DNA of 13,518 nt from a bacterium (GTDB lineage Bacteria; Cyanobacteriota; Vampirovibrionia; Gastranaerophilales; Gastranaerophilaceae). Positions 1 through 5,808 of this stretch are shown here, piece by piece (position 1 is the stretch's first letter; every line of letters begins with the position of its first letter). The notes under the pieces were generated by a model. The model saw only the letters and a program-made list of their open reading frames with translations. It searched no databases and was not told the origin of the DNA. Location of the stretch: the NCBI GenBank assembly GCA_017444705.1, contig JAFSWA010000005.1, positions 1 to 13,518 of the forward strand. Reading direction: 5' to 3'. The position numbers and the translations under genes are program-made.

Positions 1-708
1 GAAAATGAGAAATTTATTTTCTGTTACAACTTATGGTCGAATAACAAAGAATTTAATTTAATTATTGAAAATATTTGTCAAAAATATAATGTGAAAAATG
101 TTGTTTTTGCAAAAAAAGAAGATACAATTGAGGATTGGCTATATAACATAAAAAATGCCGAATTTGTTATAACAGACTCTTTTCATGGTAGTGTATTTTC
201 AATAATATATAATGTTCCGTTTATTTCCGTAGTAAAAAATTATCCCGGTTTTTCAAGATTTAAAACACTATTAACCCTTTTCCCCGAAATCAAAAATAAT
301 ATTATTTTTGATATGATTGACTTTAATTATACAGACTTTAATATTGATTGGTCTTCTGTCAACAAAAAAATTGTAGAAGAAAAAATCCGCTGTACAAATT
401 GGCTTAAAAATACTATTGAATCACCAAAAGTTACTTATCTTTCAGAAGAACAAAAAATGTATGACGCTATTTTAAACAAAGCAGAGGAAGATAATAATAA
501 ATTAGAAAAAGAAATTGAAAAGCTAAAAAATGAAAACAGAATTTTATCCTATACAATAAAAATACCTTCGCTAAAAAGAAAAAAATTCTTTTTATTAGCT
601 CAGAACATAATAACCTTAGGTCTGTCAAGAAAGAAAAATAAAGAAAAATTAAACAGAATAAATTATATTCTTAATGAATATGATAACTATATAAAAAATA
701 AAATATAA
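1..708 (+). CDS. Polysaccharide pyruvyl transferase family protein, 5' end outside the window
   Basis: The reading frame is open from base 1, so this is the C-terminal part (235 residues visible) of a gene starting upstream; the GTG at 91 is internal, not a start. Visible residues 56-75 hold the hallmark of the polysaccharide pyruvyl transferase family (PF04230, CsaB/WcaK-like): VITDSFHGSVFSIIYNVPFI, containing the conserved D-S-F-H-G core. Enzymes of this family add pyruvate ketals to cell-surface sugars, and some members of these clusters have other transferase roles. After the catalytic domain, residues about 149-185 form a charged, Glu/Lys-rich coiled coil, followed by a basic tail (KRKKFF), which could help membrane or complex association (inference). 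It converges with a GT14-like glycosyltransferase, which suggests the edge of a capsule or exopolysaccharide region. The acceptor sugar cannot be read from the sequence. Confidence 0.82.
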   Translation, partial: ENEKFIFCYNLWSNNKEFNLIIENICQKYNVKNVVFAKKEDTIEDWLYNIKNAEFVITDSFHGSVFSIIYNVPFISVVKNYPGFSRFKTLLTLFPEIKNNIIFDMIDFNYTDFNIDWSSVNKKIVEEKIRCTNWLKNTIESPKVTYLSEEQKMYDAILNKAEEDNNKLEKEIEKLKNENRILSYTIKIPSLKRKKFFLLAQNIITLGLSRKKNKEKLNRINYILNEYDNYIKNKI

Positions 709-718
709 TCTTTAAATT

Positions 719-1606
719 TTATTCTTCGTATCTGTTATTTTCCAAAAATTCAAAAAGCTCGTCAGAATAACCCTGATTCAGTTTTGCAACAATAAAAGGT
801 TTCTTTTTTATTATTTTATCTTTATGAGAAATATCAAGCACAATAGGAGCATGATCTCCCCAAATATTATATCTGTATAAAGCATTACATAGCCTGTCTT
901 TGTATTTTGAATTCATAAAAAGTGTTGGGAAAATAACTTCATCAGCACAGTTTGCGTGTTTAAAACTTTTAAAATCCTTTGGATTTAATTCTATATAATC
1001 CAAAAAATATTCCATTAATTCCTGAGTAATATAAAATTTTGAATTGCCTCTGTAATATTTTATAGGAAGCAATTTTCTGTAAAAACCAAAAGCTCTTTGC
1101 AAATGTTTAAATAACCACATTCTGTTTATAACAGACTCTCTGTTAAAAAATTTTAAAAACGGCCAGTCAAAAAAAGTATAAATATTGACTCTTGACTCTG
1201 CACTTTCAAATCCCTCTTTTTTTTCATTTCCGATAGCAATAGCTATAAATTCCTTATCTTTATTTTCTTCTGCCGAAAAGAAATCATAAATTTTCTGATT
1301 TGACCAATAAGGAAATTCTCCGTCAGTTATAAATATTATTCTGTCATATTTTTTCCCTGAGTTTCTTACCGCTTTAAAAAGTTTTATGGTTGATTGAATC
1401 TGCGTAAACCCGCCCCAAAAAACATTCATTCTTTTTATAAAATTTACATTTTCCAATTTATTTTCTTTTTGAAATTTTTTTATATTAATTTTTGATTTTT
1501 TATCAATATGAACATAAAAATCAGCCCAAGGTTCTTTCAGCATTTTCAAGATTCTTGCCAAATAATCAAAATCTTTATATACTGACATGATATATGCTAT
1601 TTTCAT
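719..1606 (-). CDS. Core-2/I-branching (GT14-like) glycosyltransferase
   Basis: A 295-residue protein with the layout of the bacterial GT14 / core-2/I-branching beta-1,6-N-acetylglucosaminyltransferase family (PF02485). It begins with a beta strand MKIAYIMSVY, then HIDKKS (33-38), WGGFTQIQ (64-71), ITDGEFPY (93-100, the position of the family's LSGxDyP), and late on CADEVIF (220-226), whose Asp-Glu pair matches the family's PDE catalytic region; NIWGDHAPIVLD (247-258) matches the C-terminal sugar-nucleotide region. No signal peptide or membrane segment is visible, so it should be cytoplasmic or peripheral. The start was set at 1606 rather than the ATG at 1639 because GGAGGGACT lies directly before it. 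Likely role: adding a sugar, perhaps GlcNAc or xylose, to a surface glycan; donor and acceptor unknown. Its stop lies 10 bases from the stop of the convergent pyruvyl transferase. Confidence 0.82.
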   Translation of the reverse strand: MKIAYIMSVYKDFDYLARILKMLKEPWADFYVHIDKKSKINIKKFQKENKLENVNFIKRMNVFWGGFTQIQSTIKLFKAVRNSGKKYDRIIFITDGEFPYWSNQKIYDFFSAEENKDKEFIAIAIGNEKKEGFESAESRVNIYTFFDWPFLKFFNRESVINRMWLFKHLQRAFGFYRKLLPIKYYRGNSKFYITQELMEYFLDYIELNPKDFKSFKHANCADEVIFPTLFMNSKYKDRLCNALYRYNIWGDHAPIVLDISHKDKIIKKKPFIVAKLNQGYSDELFEFLENNRYEE

Positions 1607-1621
1607 AGTCCCTCCAAATAT

Positions 1622-1627
1622 ATTATA
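1622..1627 (-). promoter_or_regulatory. Putative -10 box for the GT14-like gene
   Basis: On the - strand a perfect TATAAT stands 15 bases before the ATG at 1606. Transcription would start near 1615, giving a leader of about 9 bases that begins at the GGAGG ribosome-binding site. No convincing -35 box lies 16-18 bases upstream (TATTTT at the 17-base spacing), so this is tentative. Confidence 0.35.
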
Positions 1628-1689
1628 CGTGAAAACCAATCAAAAAAATATTTGTAAATTTTTTACTTAAAACTTTTAGCAATAAACGC

Positions 1690-1719
1690 AAAAAAAATGT
1701 TTGCCAGAAATGACAAACA
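1690..1719 (-). terminator. Rho-independent terminator on the - strand
   Basis: Read on the - strand, TGTTTGTCA and TGGCAAACA form a 9-bp stem with one G-U pair around the loop TTTC, followed by eight T. On the + strand the same arms carry an A/C mismatch and no T-run, so the direction is clear. It would end transcripts coming from the XRE gene side or a small RNA from the gap, and it insulates the GT14-like gene promoter. Confidence 0.75.
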
Positions 1720-1741
1720 TCAAATAAACACGAGGATATTA

Positions 1742-1757
1742 AGAGAGAGAGAGAGAG
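1742..1757. repeat. (AG)8 dinucleotide microsatellite
   Basis: Eight perfect AG units on the + strand (CT on the - strand) in an otherwise AT-rich gap. Dinucleotide runs this long are uncommon in bacterial intergenic DNA and can change length by slippage. No open reading frame follows it on the + strand, so it is not a ribosome-binding site for a visible gene. Confidence 0.9.
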
Positions 1758-1889
1758 TAAAAATTTTCTTTTATCCGTCGTTTTGTTTTAAATTGACCTT
1801 CCTTTTATTACATTCTCCTTACACTTATAATAAAAATTTATAAACAATTAAATTTCAAATTTTATTATTTTTTTAACAAAACTATACAG

Positions 1890-1932
1890 TAAAAAACCCG
1901 TATATAATAAGGGTTATAGCCTTTTTATATAC
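1890..1932 (-). terminator. Hairpin terminator after the XRE gene, with an alternative fold
   Basis: Nineteen bases after the XRE stop codon, the - strand reads GTATATAA-a-AAGG, a 7-base loop, CCTT-a-TTATATAC (12 paired bases, one A/A mismatch; 1900-1932), then GGGTTTTTT. A second, shorter stem uses the same bases: AACCC (1911-1915) with GGGTT (1895-1899), placed directly against the T-run. The two stems cannot form together. Either could terminate transcription; the short one has the better position, the long one has more pairs. Confidence 0.6.
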
Positions 1933-1950
1933 TCTTGATTTAAGAAAATT

Positions 1951-2169
1951 TCAGCTTTCATTTTTAAAAAATTTGTAAGTTTCTATACCCAATGCTTTTG
2001 CAATCATATCAAGTCTTTTTATACTTGGTGTTCTTTTCCCCAATTCAATTGCTGTAATATAGTCTTTGGAAACACTTGCTAATATACTCAATTTTAGTTG
2101 AGTATAGCCCTTTTGTTCCCTGAATTTCTTTATATTTTTTTGCACTAATTTTATTGTACTATTTGTCAT
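1951..2169 (-). CDS. Small XRE-family DNA-binding regulator (Cro/C1-type HTH)
   Basis: A 72-residue protein that is almost entirely one HTH_3 (PF01381) domain: helices around residues 8-18 (VQKNIKKFREQ), the turn region GYTQLKLSILASVSKDYITAIE (21-42) and the conserved tail GKRTPSIKRLDMIAKALGI. There is no sensor, protease or toxin domain, so it should act as a dimeric repressor or activator. The start ATG is followed immediately by one arm of an 18-bp inverted repeat, and the putative ribosome-binding sequence AAAGG is only one base from the ATG, so translation may be weak or controlled. It is divergent from the response regulator at 2321. No partner toxin gene is adjacent. Target genes are unknown; autoregulation is likely from the repeat (inference). 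Confidence 0.85.
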   Translation of the reverse strand: MTNSTIKLVQKNIKKFREQKGYTQLKLSILASVSKDYITAIELGKRTPSIKRLDMIAKALGIETYKFFKNES

Positions 2170-2223
2170 ACCTTTATCTTAATGGTAAAATCAGACAAAA
2201 TATTGGACAAATAGTACAATAAA
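2150..2223. repeat. 18-bp perfect inverted repeat around the XRE ribosome-binding region (operator or leader hairpin)
   Basis: The arm at 2150-2167 (TTTATTGTACTATTTGTC) is the exact reverse complement of the arm at 2206-2223 (GACAAATAGTACAATAAA), with 38 bases between. The inner arm starts at the G of the XRE start codon; the outer arm lies at the predicted transcript start. The outer site alone is also an imperfect palindrome, TTGGAC-5-GTACAA (2203-2219). A further GACAAA occurs at 2194-2199. This fits paired operators for the XRE protein, or an RNA stem enclosing the ribosome-binding region in its loop. Confidence 0.75.
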
Positions 2224-2230
2224 GTGCTTA

Positions 2231-2259
2231 AATATACTATCCTGTTGGGTAATATTCAA
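2231..2259 (-). promoter_or_regulatory. Promoter of the XRE regulator gene
   Basis: On the - strand, TTGAAT (2254-2259), a spacer of exactly 17 bases and TATATT (2231-2236) make a good sigma-70-type promoter. Transcription would begin near 2224, at the outer edge of the 18-bp inverted repeat, so a protein bound to that repeat would block the promoter's start region. Confidence 0.6.
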
Positions 2260-2274
2260 AAATAAATATATGAA

Positions 2275-2280
2275 TATAAT
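2275..2280 (+). promoter_or_regulatory. Putative -10 box for the response regulator gene
   Basis: A perfect TATAAT lies 41 bases upstream of the ATG at 2321. No good -35 is at the right distance; TTGGGT at 2245-2250 would instead pair with TATGAA (2269-2274) at an 18-base spacing. The region overlaps the -35 side of the divergent XRE promoter, so the two genes may be co-controlled. Confidence 0.4.
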
Positions 2281-2320
2281 TAAAATATAAAAGAAAATAA
2301 AAAAACAGAAAGGAAAATTG

Positions 2321-3001
2321 ATGGAATCTATTGCGGAAACAAACAAAATAACGCAAATTGTTTTGGTTGAGGATTACAAATTAACAAGAGTCGGGCTTAG
2401 GATGGCACTGAATGAATTTGACAAACTTGAAGTTGTCGGTGAGGCAGAAGATGCTGAAACAGGAATTGAGTTAATTAAAAAATTGAAACCGGATGTTGTA
2501 TTGATGGATTTGGGACTACCGGGAATGAGCGGTTTGGAGGCAACTCAAAAAGTTTTGGAATTTGCACCTGAAACAAAAATAATTATTTTAACTTCTCATG
2601 GTCAGGAAGAGGAAGTTTTGGCGGCTCTGGGTACGGGAGCAAAAGCATATTGTTTAAAAGATATTGCACCTGAAACACTTGCTCTTGTTATTCAAAATGT
2701 TGCTTTGGGCGGTTGTTGGCTTGATCCTAATATTGCTGATTATGTTTTAAATACTCTTCCTGCACCTGAAAATTTAGATTTCTTTTCATCAAATTCAGGA
2801 GTACAAAAAGTTCAGCTTACTGAACGTGAAGTTGAAGTCTTGCGGTTGCTCGTCAAAGGCAAAAGTAATACTGAAATTGCAAAAGAACTTATTGTAAGCG
2901 TTCATACGGCAAAGGCACATGTTTGCAGTATTTTGCAAAAACTTTGTGTTGATGACAGGGTTCAGGCGGCTGTCAGGGCTGTCAGAGAGCATTTGGTTTA
3001 G
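2321..3001 (+). CDS. Orphan NarL/FixJ-type response regulator (receiver plus LuxR HTH)
   Basis: A 226-residue two-domain response regulator. The receiver domain (about 10-128) shows the full active site: acidic pair E17-D18, phospho-acceptor D63 in LMDLGLPGMSG, T91 and K113. The C-terminal GerE/LuxR HTH (about 163-226) starts QLTEREVEVLRLLVKGKSN and includes the recognition-helix region VSVHTAKAHV. It should be a phosphorylation-dependent transcription factor. The ATG at 2321 was preferred over the TTG at 2318 because AGGA at 2311-2314 is 6 bases away. No histidine kinase is in the window, so the phosphodonor is unknown. The arrangement resembles NarL-type regulators common in Cyanobacteria and relatives (inference). 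It is divergent from the XRE gene and precedes a membrane transporter by 99 bases, which may be part of its regulon. Confidence 0.93.
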   Translation: MESIAETNKITQIVLVEDYKLTRVGLRMALNEFDKLEVVGEAEDAETGIELIKKLKPDVVLMDLGLPGMSGLEATQKVLEFAPETKIIILTSHGQEEEVLAALGTGAKAYCLKDIAPETLALVIQNVALGGCWLDPNIADYVLNTLPAPENLDFFSSNSGVQKVQLTEREVEVLRLLVKGKSNTEIAKELIVSVHTAKAHVCSILQKLCVDDRVQAAVRAVREHLV

Positions 3002-3040
3002 TTTTATAATAACTTTCCTATTTACCTAAAAGATTTTGTT

Positions 3041-3068
3041 TTTGTAATATTTATTTTTGTGTTACACT
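3041..3068 (+). promoter_or_regulatory. Possible extended -10 promoter for the ion transporter
   Basis: TGTTACACT (3060-3068) is an extended -10 (TGn followed by TACACT) with a weak -35 TTTGTA (3041-3046) at a 16-base spacing. It would start transcription near 3075, about 26 bases before the ATG. If it is real, the transporter is not merely read through from the response regulator gene; no terminator separates the two. Confidence 0.35.
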
Positions 3069-3100
3069 AAACTTGATTATACAGGAACGAGGAGAGAGAA

Positions 3101-4435
3101 ATGCTAAATTTTATGGTTGGCATACAGAATTTTATTCATTCTCATGCAGTCATGTTTTCTGCGGGAATATTAATATTTGCCTACATTTTTATAGCTTTGG
3201 AAAAAATTCCGAAAGTTACAATAGCTCTTTTAGGTGCAGGTATTACAATACTTTTGGGGCTTGTCTCTCAGGTTAAAGGACATGATGTAATTAACCCTGA
3301 TTATTTTATAAATTTTGTTGATTTTAACGTAATATTTTTGCTTGTAAGCATGATGATAATTGTTCATATTACTTCAAGAAGCGGTATTTTTACTTGGATT
3401 GCAAATGAACTTTTAAAGTTAACAAAAGGACATCCTATTAAAGTTTTCTTTGCAATGACGGCTTTTACAGCATTTACCTCTGCATTTTTGGATAATGTTA
3501 CAACGGTTATATTAATGCTGCCTGTAATTTTTGTTGTAGCCAAAAAGTTTGAAATGACACCTGTTCCGCTTTTGCTCGCAACAATAATGTCCTCAAATAT
3601 CGGTGGTACTGCTACGTTAATCGGCGACCCTCCGAATATAATTATCGGAAGCCGTGCAGGATTTTCTTTTTTAGATTTTTTAAATGAATTAACCCCTATT
3701 GTTACTGTAATATATTTTGTTTGTATGGGGATTTTATTGTTTTTGTTCAGAAAAACTTTTGTTGCAACACCTGAAAAAATGGCAGAAGTTGCAAATATAG
3801 ACAATTCAAAAACAATTACCGATAAAACTCTTATGATACGTTCAATGACGGTTTTGGGGCTTGTTATTTTGGGATTTATAACCCATGATATTACTCATAT
3901 TGAAACATATATTTGTGCGATGTTAGGGGCATCTTTTCTTTTGATATTTGAAACTCCCGATGAAATTTTGAAAGATGTCGAATGGAATACAATTTTCTTT
4001 TTTATAGGTTTATTCATAATAATAGGCGGACTTGAAGCTTCGGGCGGAATAAAACTTATGGCACAGTGGCTGATTGACATAACAAACGGAAACGAATCAT
4101 TAACGGCAATGGTTATACTTTGGGGTTCGGGAATTTTATCTGGCATAATTGATAACATCCCTTATACAGCAACCATGGCTCCTTTGATTCAACAAATATC
4201 AGTTATAGAGGGAACTCAGGCTGCATTTCCGCTATGGTGGTGTTTGTCTTTGGGGGCATGTTTGGGTGGAAATATGACAATAATCGGTGCTGCCGCAAAC
4301 GTAATTGTTTCCGAAACAGCTATCTCAAAAGGTCACAAAATTCCGTTCATGTATTATCTTAAATACGGTGTTTTAATTACTTTTGTATCTTTAATCTTAT
4401 GTTCAATTTATGTTTGGCTGAGATTTTTAAGATAA
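3101..4435 (+). CDS. ArsB/NhaD/SLC13 (ion transporter superfamily) permease
   Basis: A 444-residue integral membrane protein with roughly 10-12 hydrophobic segments. Two homologous halves are visible: SAFLDNVTTVILMLP (127-141) with NIGGTATLIGDPPN (166-179), and SGIIDNIPYTATMAPL (347-362) with GGNMTIIGAAANVI (389-402). These Asp-Asn and Gly-Thr/Ile-Gly-x-x-x-Asn patterns are typical of the CitMHS/ArsB-NhaD superfamily (PF03600), including P-protein-like permeases. Known members move Na+/H+, arsenite, sulfate or dicarboxylates; the sequence does not decide which. No arsR or arsC neighbour supports arsenite export. The ribosome-binding site AGGAGAGAG (3090-3098) is strong. The gene follows an orphan response regulator, and its stop abuts that of dnaB on the other strand. 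Confidence 0.85.
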   Translation: MLNFMVGIQNFIHSHAVMFSAGILIFAYIFIALEKIPKVTIALLGAGITILLGLVSQVKGHDVINPDYFINFVDFNVIFLLVSMMIIVHITSRSGIFTWIANELLKLTKGHPIKVFFAMTAFTAFTSAFLDNVTTVILMLPVIFVVAKKFEMTPVPLLLATIMSSNIGGTATLIGDPPNIIIGSRAGFSFLDFLNELTPIVTVIYFVCMGILLFLFRKTFVATPEKMAEVANIDNSKTITDKTLMIRSMTVLGLVILGFITHDITHIETYICAMLGASFLLIFETPDEILKDVEWNTIFFFIGLFIIIGGLEASGGIKLMAQWLIDITNGNESLTAMVILWGSGILSGIIDNIPYTATMAPLIQQISVIEGTQAAFPLWWCLSLGACLGGNMTIIGAAANVIVSETAISKGHKIPFMYYLKYGVLITFVSLILCSIYVWLRFLR

Positions 4436-5803
4436 TTAAAAAATATTAGTTTTATTCGGATTTTTGAATTTTGTAATATTGTTTTGGAACAACAAATCAA
4501 TAGTACCGACTTCACCGTTTCTGTGCTTTGCGATAATTAATTGTGCCTTACCTTTTAATTCAGGGTTCGGATTTTCTTTGTTGTCGTAATATTCAGGTCT
4601 GTGTATAAACATTACGATATCGGCATCCTGCTCAATAGCACCCGAATCTCTCAAATCAGAAAGCATAGGAACTTTTTCGCTTCTTTGTTCGGAAGCACGG
4701 GAAAGCTGAGATAGAACAATTATAGGTACATTCAATTCCCTTGCAAGAGCTTTCAGCCCCCTTGAAATGGCTGAAACTTCTTGATTTCTGTCATTCTGAA
4801 ATTTTGAATCTCCTTGCATTAATTGCAAATAATCGATAACTATCAGACTTAAATCTTTAACTTCCATCATCAATCGTCTGCATTGAGCCCTGATATCCAT
4901 AACGGAAAGAGCCGGCGTATCAATTATCCACAAACTTGCATCCTGCAAAGTTTCCATAGCCTGAGATAATCTGTCCCAATCTTGTGATTGTAAATTACCA
5001 GAGGTGATTTTTTTTGCATCAACTTCGGCTTCCGTAGCCAACATACGAATCATCAGTTGACTTTTAGGCATTTCAAGTGAAAATACCGCAACGGATTTTT
5101 TAACTCTTGTTGCAACGTGTTGAGCGATATTCAAGGCAAATGCCGTTTTTCCCATAGACGGTCTTGCCGCCAAAATTATCATATCCGACGGTCTTAATCC
5201 CAATGTCACATTATCCAAATCGTAAAATCCGGTTGCAACACCCAAAAGCTCATCTTTATGATTATACCTGTATTCTATGTCCTGAAAACTCTTTACAATT
5301 AAGTCTTTTACCGATGAAATTTCAGACAGAGTTTTTTGTTGTGCTATATCGAACACCATTTTTTCCGCTGTATTCATACAAACATCAACGGGATAATTTT
5401 CATGTGCAATTGCAATAATTTCTGAACCTGCATTTATTAAAGAACGTTTGACAGAACATTCTTTAATTATATTTGCATAATATTTTATATTTGCAGAGGT
5501 AGGATTATTAATGGCAATTTCATTTATGTACTGTCTGCCGCCTGCCATCTCCAATTTATCAATTGATTTTAAATGTTCACTCAAAGTGAGCAAATCTATC
5601 GGCACATTTTTTCCCATTAAGGCACACATAGCTTCATAAATCAGCTTATTTGACGGTTTGTAAAAATTATCGGCACTCAAAAATTCCGAAACCTTTAAAA
5701 GTGAGTGAGGATTGTTTATAATTGCACCGATGACAGCTTCTTCCGCTTCAAGATTTTGGGGCGGTATCTGCTTGTCTATATTTATCATCTTAGTTGCAGG
5801 CAC
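4436..5803 (-). CDS. dnaB: Replicative DNA helicase DnaB
   Basis: A 455-residue, full-length DnaB that unwinds the chromosome ahead of the replication fork as a hexamer. The N-terminal domain (about 13-115) begins IPPQNLEAEEAVIGAII, the family's usual opening that interacts with primase and the loader. The RecA-like C-terminal domain has Walker A ARPSMGKT (213-220), catalytic Glu in FSLEM (E244), Walker B LIVIDYLQLM (D324) and SQLSR (365-369). No intein interrupts these sites. The GTG at 5803 is five bases after the stop of the preceding gene and has GGGAG 10 bases upstream; an ATG at 5788 (MINIDKQ) is the alternative start but has a weaker ribosome site. The preceding gene encodes a DUF2229/HgdB-like protein, so the two are probably translated together. 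The stop codon touches that of the convergent transporter. Confidence 0.96.
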   Translation of the reverse strand: MPATKMINIDKQIPPQNLEAEEAVIGAIINNPHSLLKVSEFLSADNFYKPSNKLIYEAMCALMGKNVPIDLLTLSEHLKSIDKLEMAGGRQYINEIAINNPTSANIKYYANIIKECSVKRSLINAGSEIIAIAHENYPVDVCMNTAEKMVFDIAQQKTLSEISSVKDLIVKSFQDIEYRYNHKDELLGVATGFYDLDNVTLGLRPSDMIILAARPSMGKTAFALNIAQHVATRVKKSVAVFSLEMPKSQLMIRMLATEAEVDAKKITSGNLQSQDWDRLSQAMETLQDASLWIIDTPALSVMDIRAQCRRLMMEVKDLSLIVIDYLQLMQGDSKFQNDRNQEVSAISRGLKALARELNVPIIVLSQLSRASEQRSEKVPMLSDLRDSGAIEQDADIVMFIHRPEYYDNKENPNPELKGKAQLIIAKHRNGEVGTIDLLFQNNITKFKNPNKTNIF

Positions 5804-5808
5804 TTATT

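Larger units (their letters stand above)
1690..1816 (-). ncRNA. Candidate small RNA with a CU-rich stretch (speculative)
   Basis: A weak - strand promoter (TTTAAT, 17-base spacer, TATAAG at 1824-1829) would start a transcript near 1816 that ends at the strong terminator 1690-1719, about 125 nt. It would carry a (CU)8 run followed by CCUCGUG, which is complementary to purine-rich ribosome-binding sites. No known RNA family is recognised. The simpler reading is a back-up terminator for the XRE transcript with untranscribed DNA between; transcript evidence is absent. Confidence 0.2.
1607..1950. other. 344-base intergenic region: two - strand terminators, (AG)8 tract, possible small RNA
   Basis: No protein-coding frame is credible here: the + strand has no ATG between 1758 and 1950, and the one SD-like site on the - strand (AAGGAG near 1817-1822) is followed by ATG TAA. 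The region holds, from the - strand's point of view, a hairpin terminator after the XRE gene (1890-1932), a weak promoter-like pair (TATAAG at 1824-1829 with TTTAAT 17 bases upstream), a CU-rich stretch opposite the (AG)8 repeat, and a second strong intrinsic terminator (1690-1719). Having two terminators about 180 bases apart on the same strand leaves room for a short independent transcript. Confidence 0.6.

Noticed and set aside
91..708. GTG at 91 as the start of the pyruvyl transferase gene
   Set aside because: The frame is open to base 1, the upstream 30 residues look like normal protein, and there is no ribosome-binding site before the GTG; the gene starts outside the window.
1742..1757. 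CRISPR or tandem-repeat array
   Set aside because: The AG run is a simple microsatellite with no spacers and no repeated longer unit; no cas genes are present.
1951..2169. Toxin-antitoxin module around the XRE gene
   Set aside because: No small toxin-like gene (HigB, RelE, HipA and similar) is adjacent on either side; the neighbours are an intergenic gap and a response regulator.
3364..3804. Long antisense open frame opposite the transporter gene
   Set aside because: It is a shadow of the transporter, has low-complexity composition without domain motifs, and has no ribosome-binding site; the same applies to open frames opposite dnaB, tyrS and dnaJ.
3101..4435. Arsenite efflux pump (arsB)
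   Set aside because: The fold is shared by many ion transporters, and no arsenic-resistance neighbours are present, so a specific arsB call is not supported.
4436..5803. Intein in DnaB
   Set aside because: Walker A, Walker B and the sequences between are continuous and the protein has normal length (455 residues).
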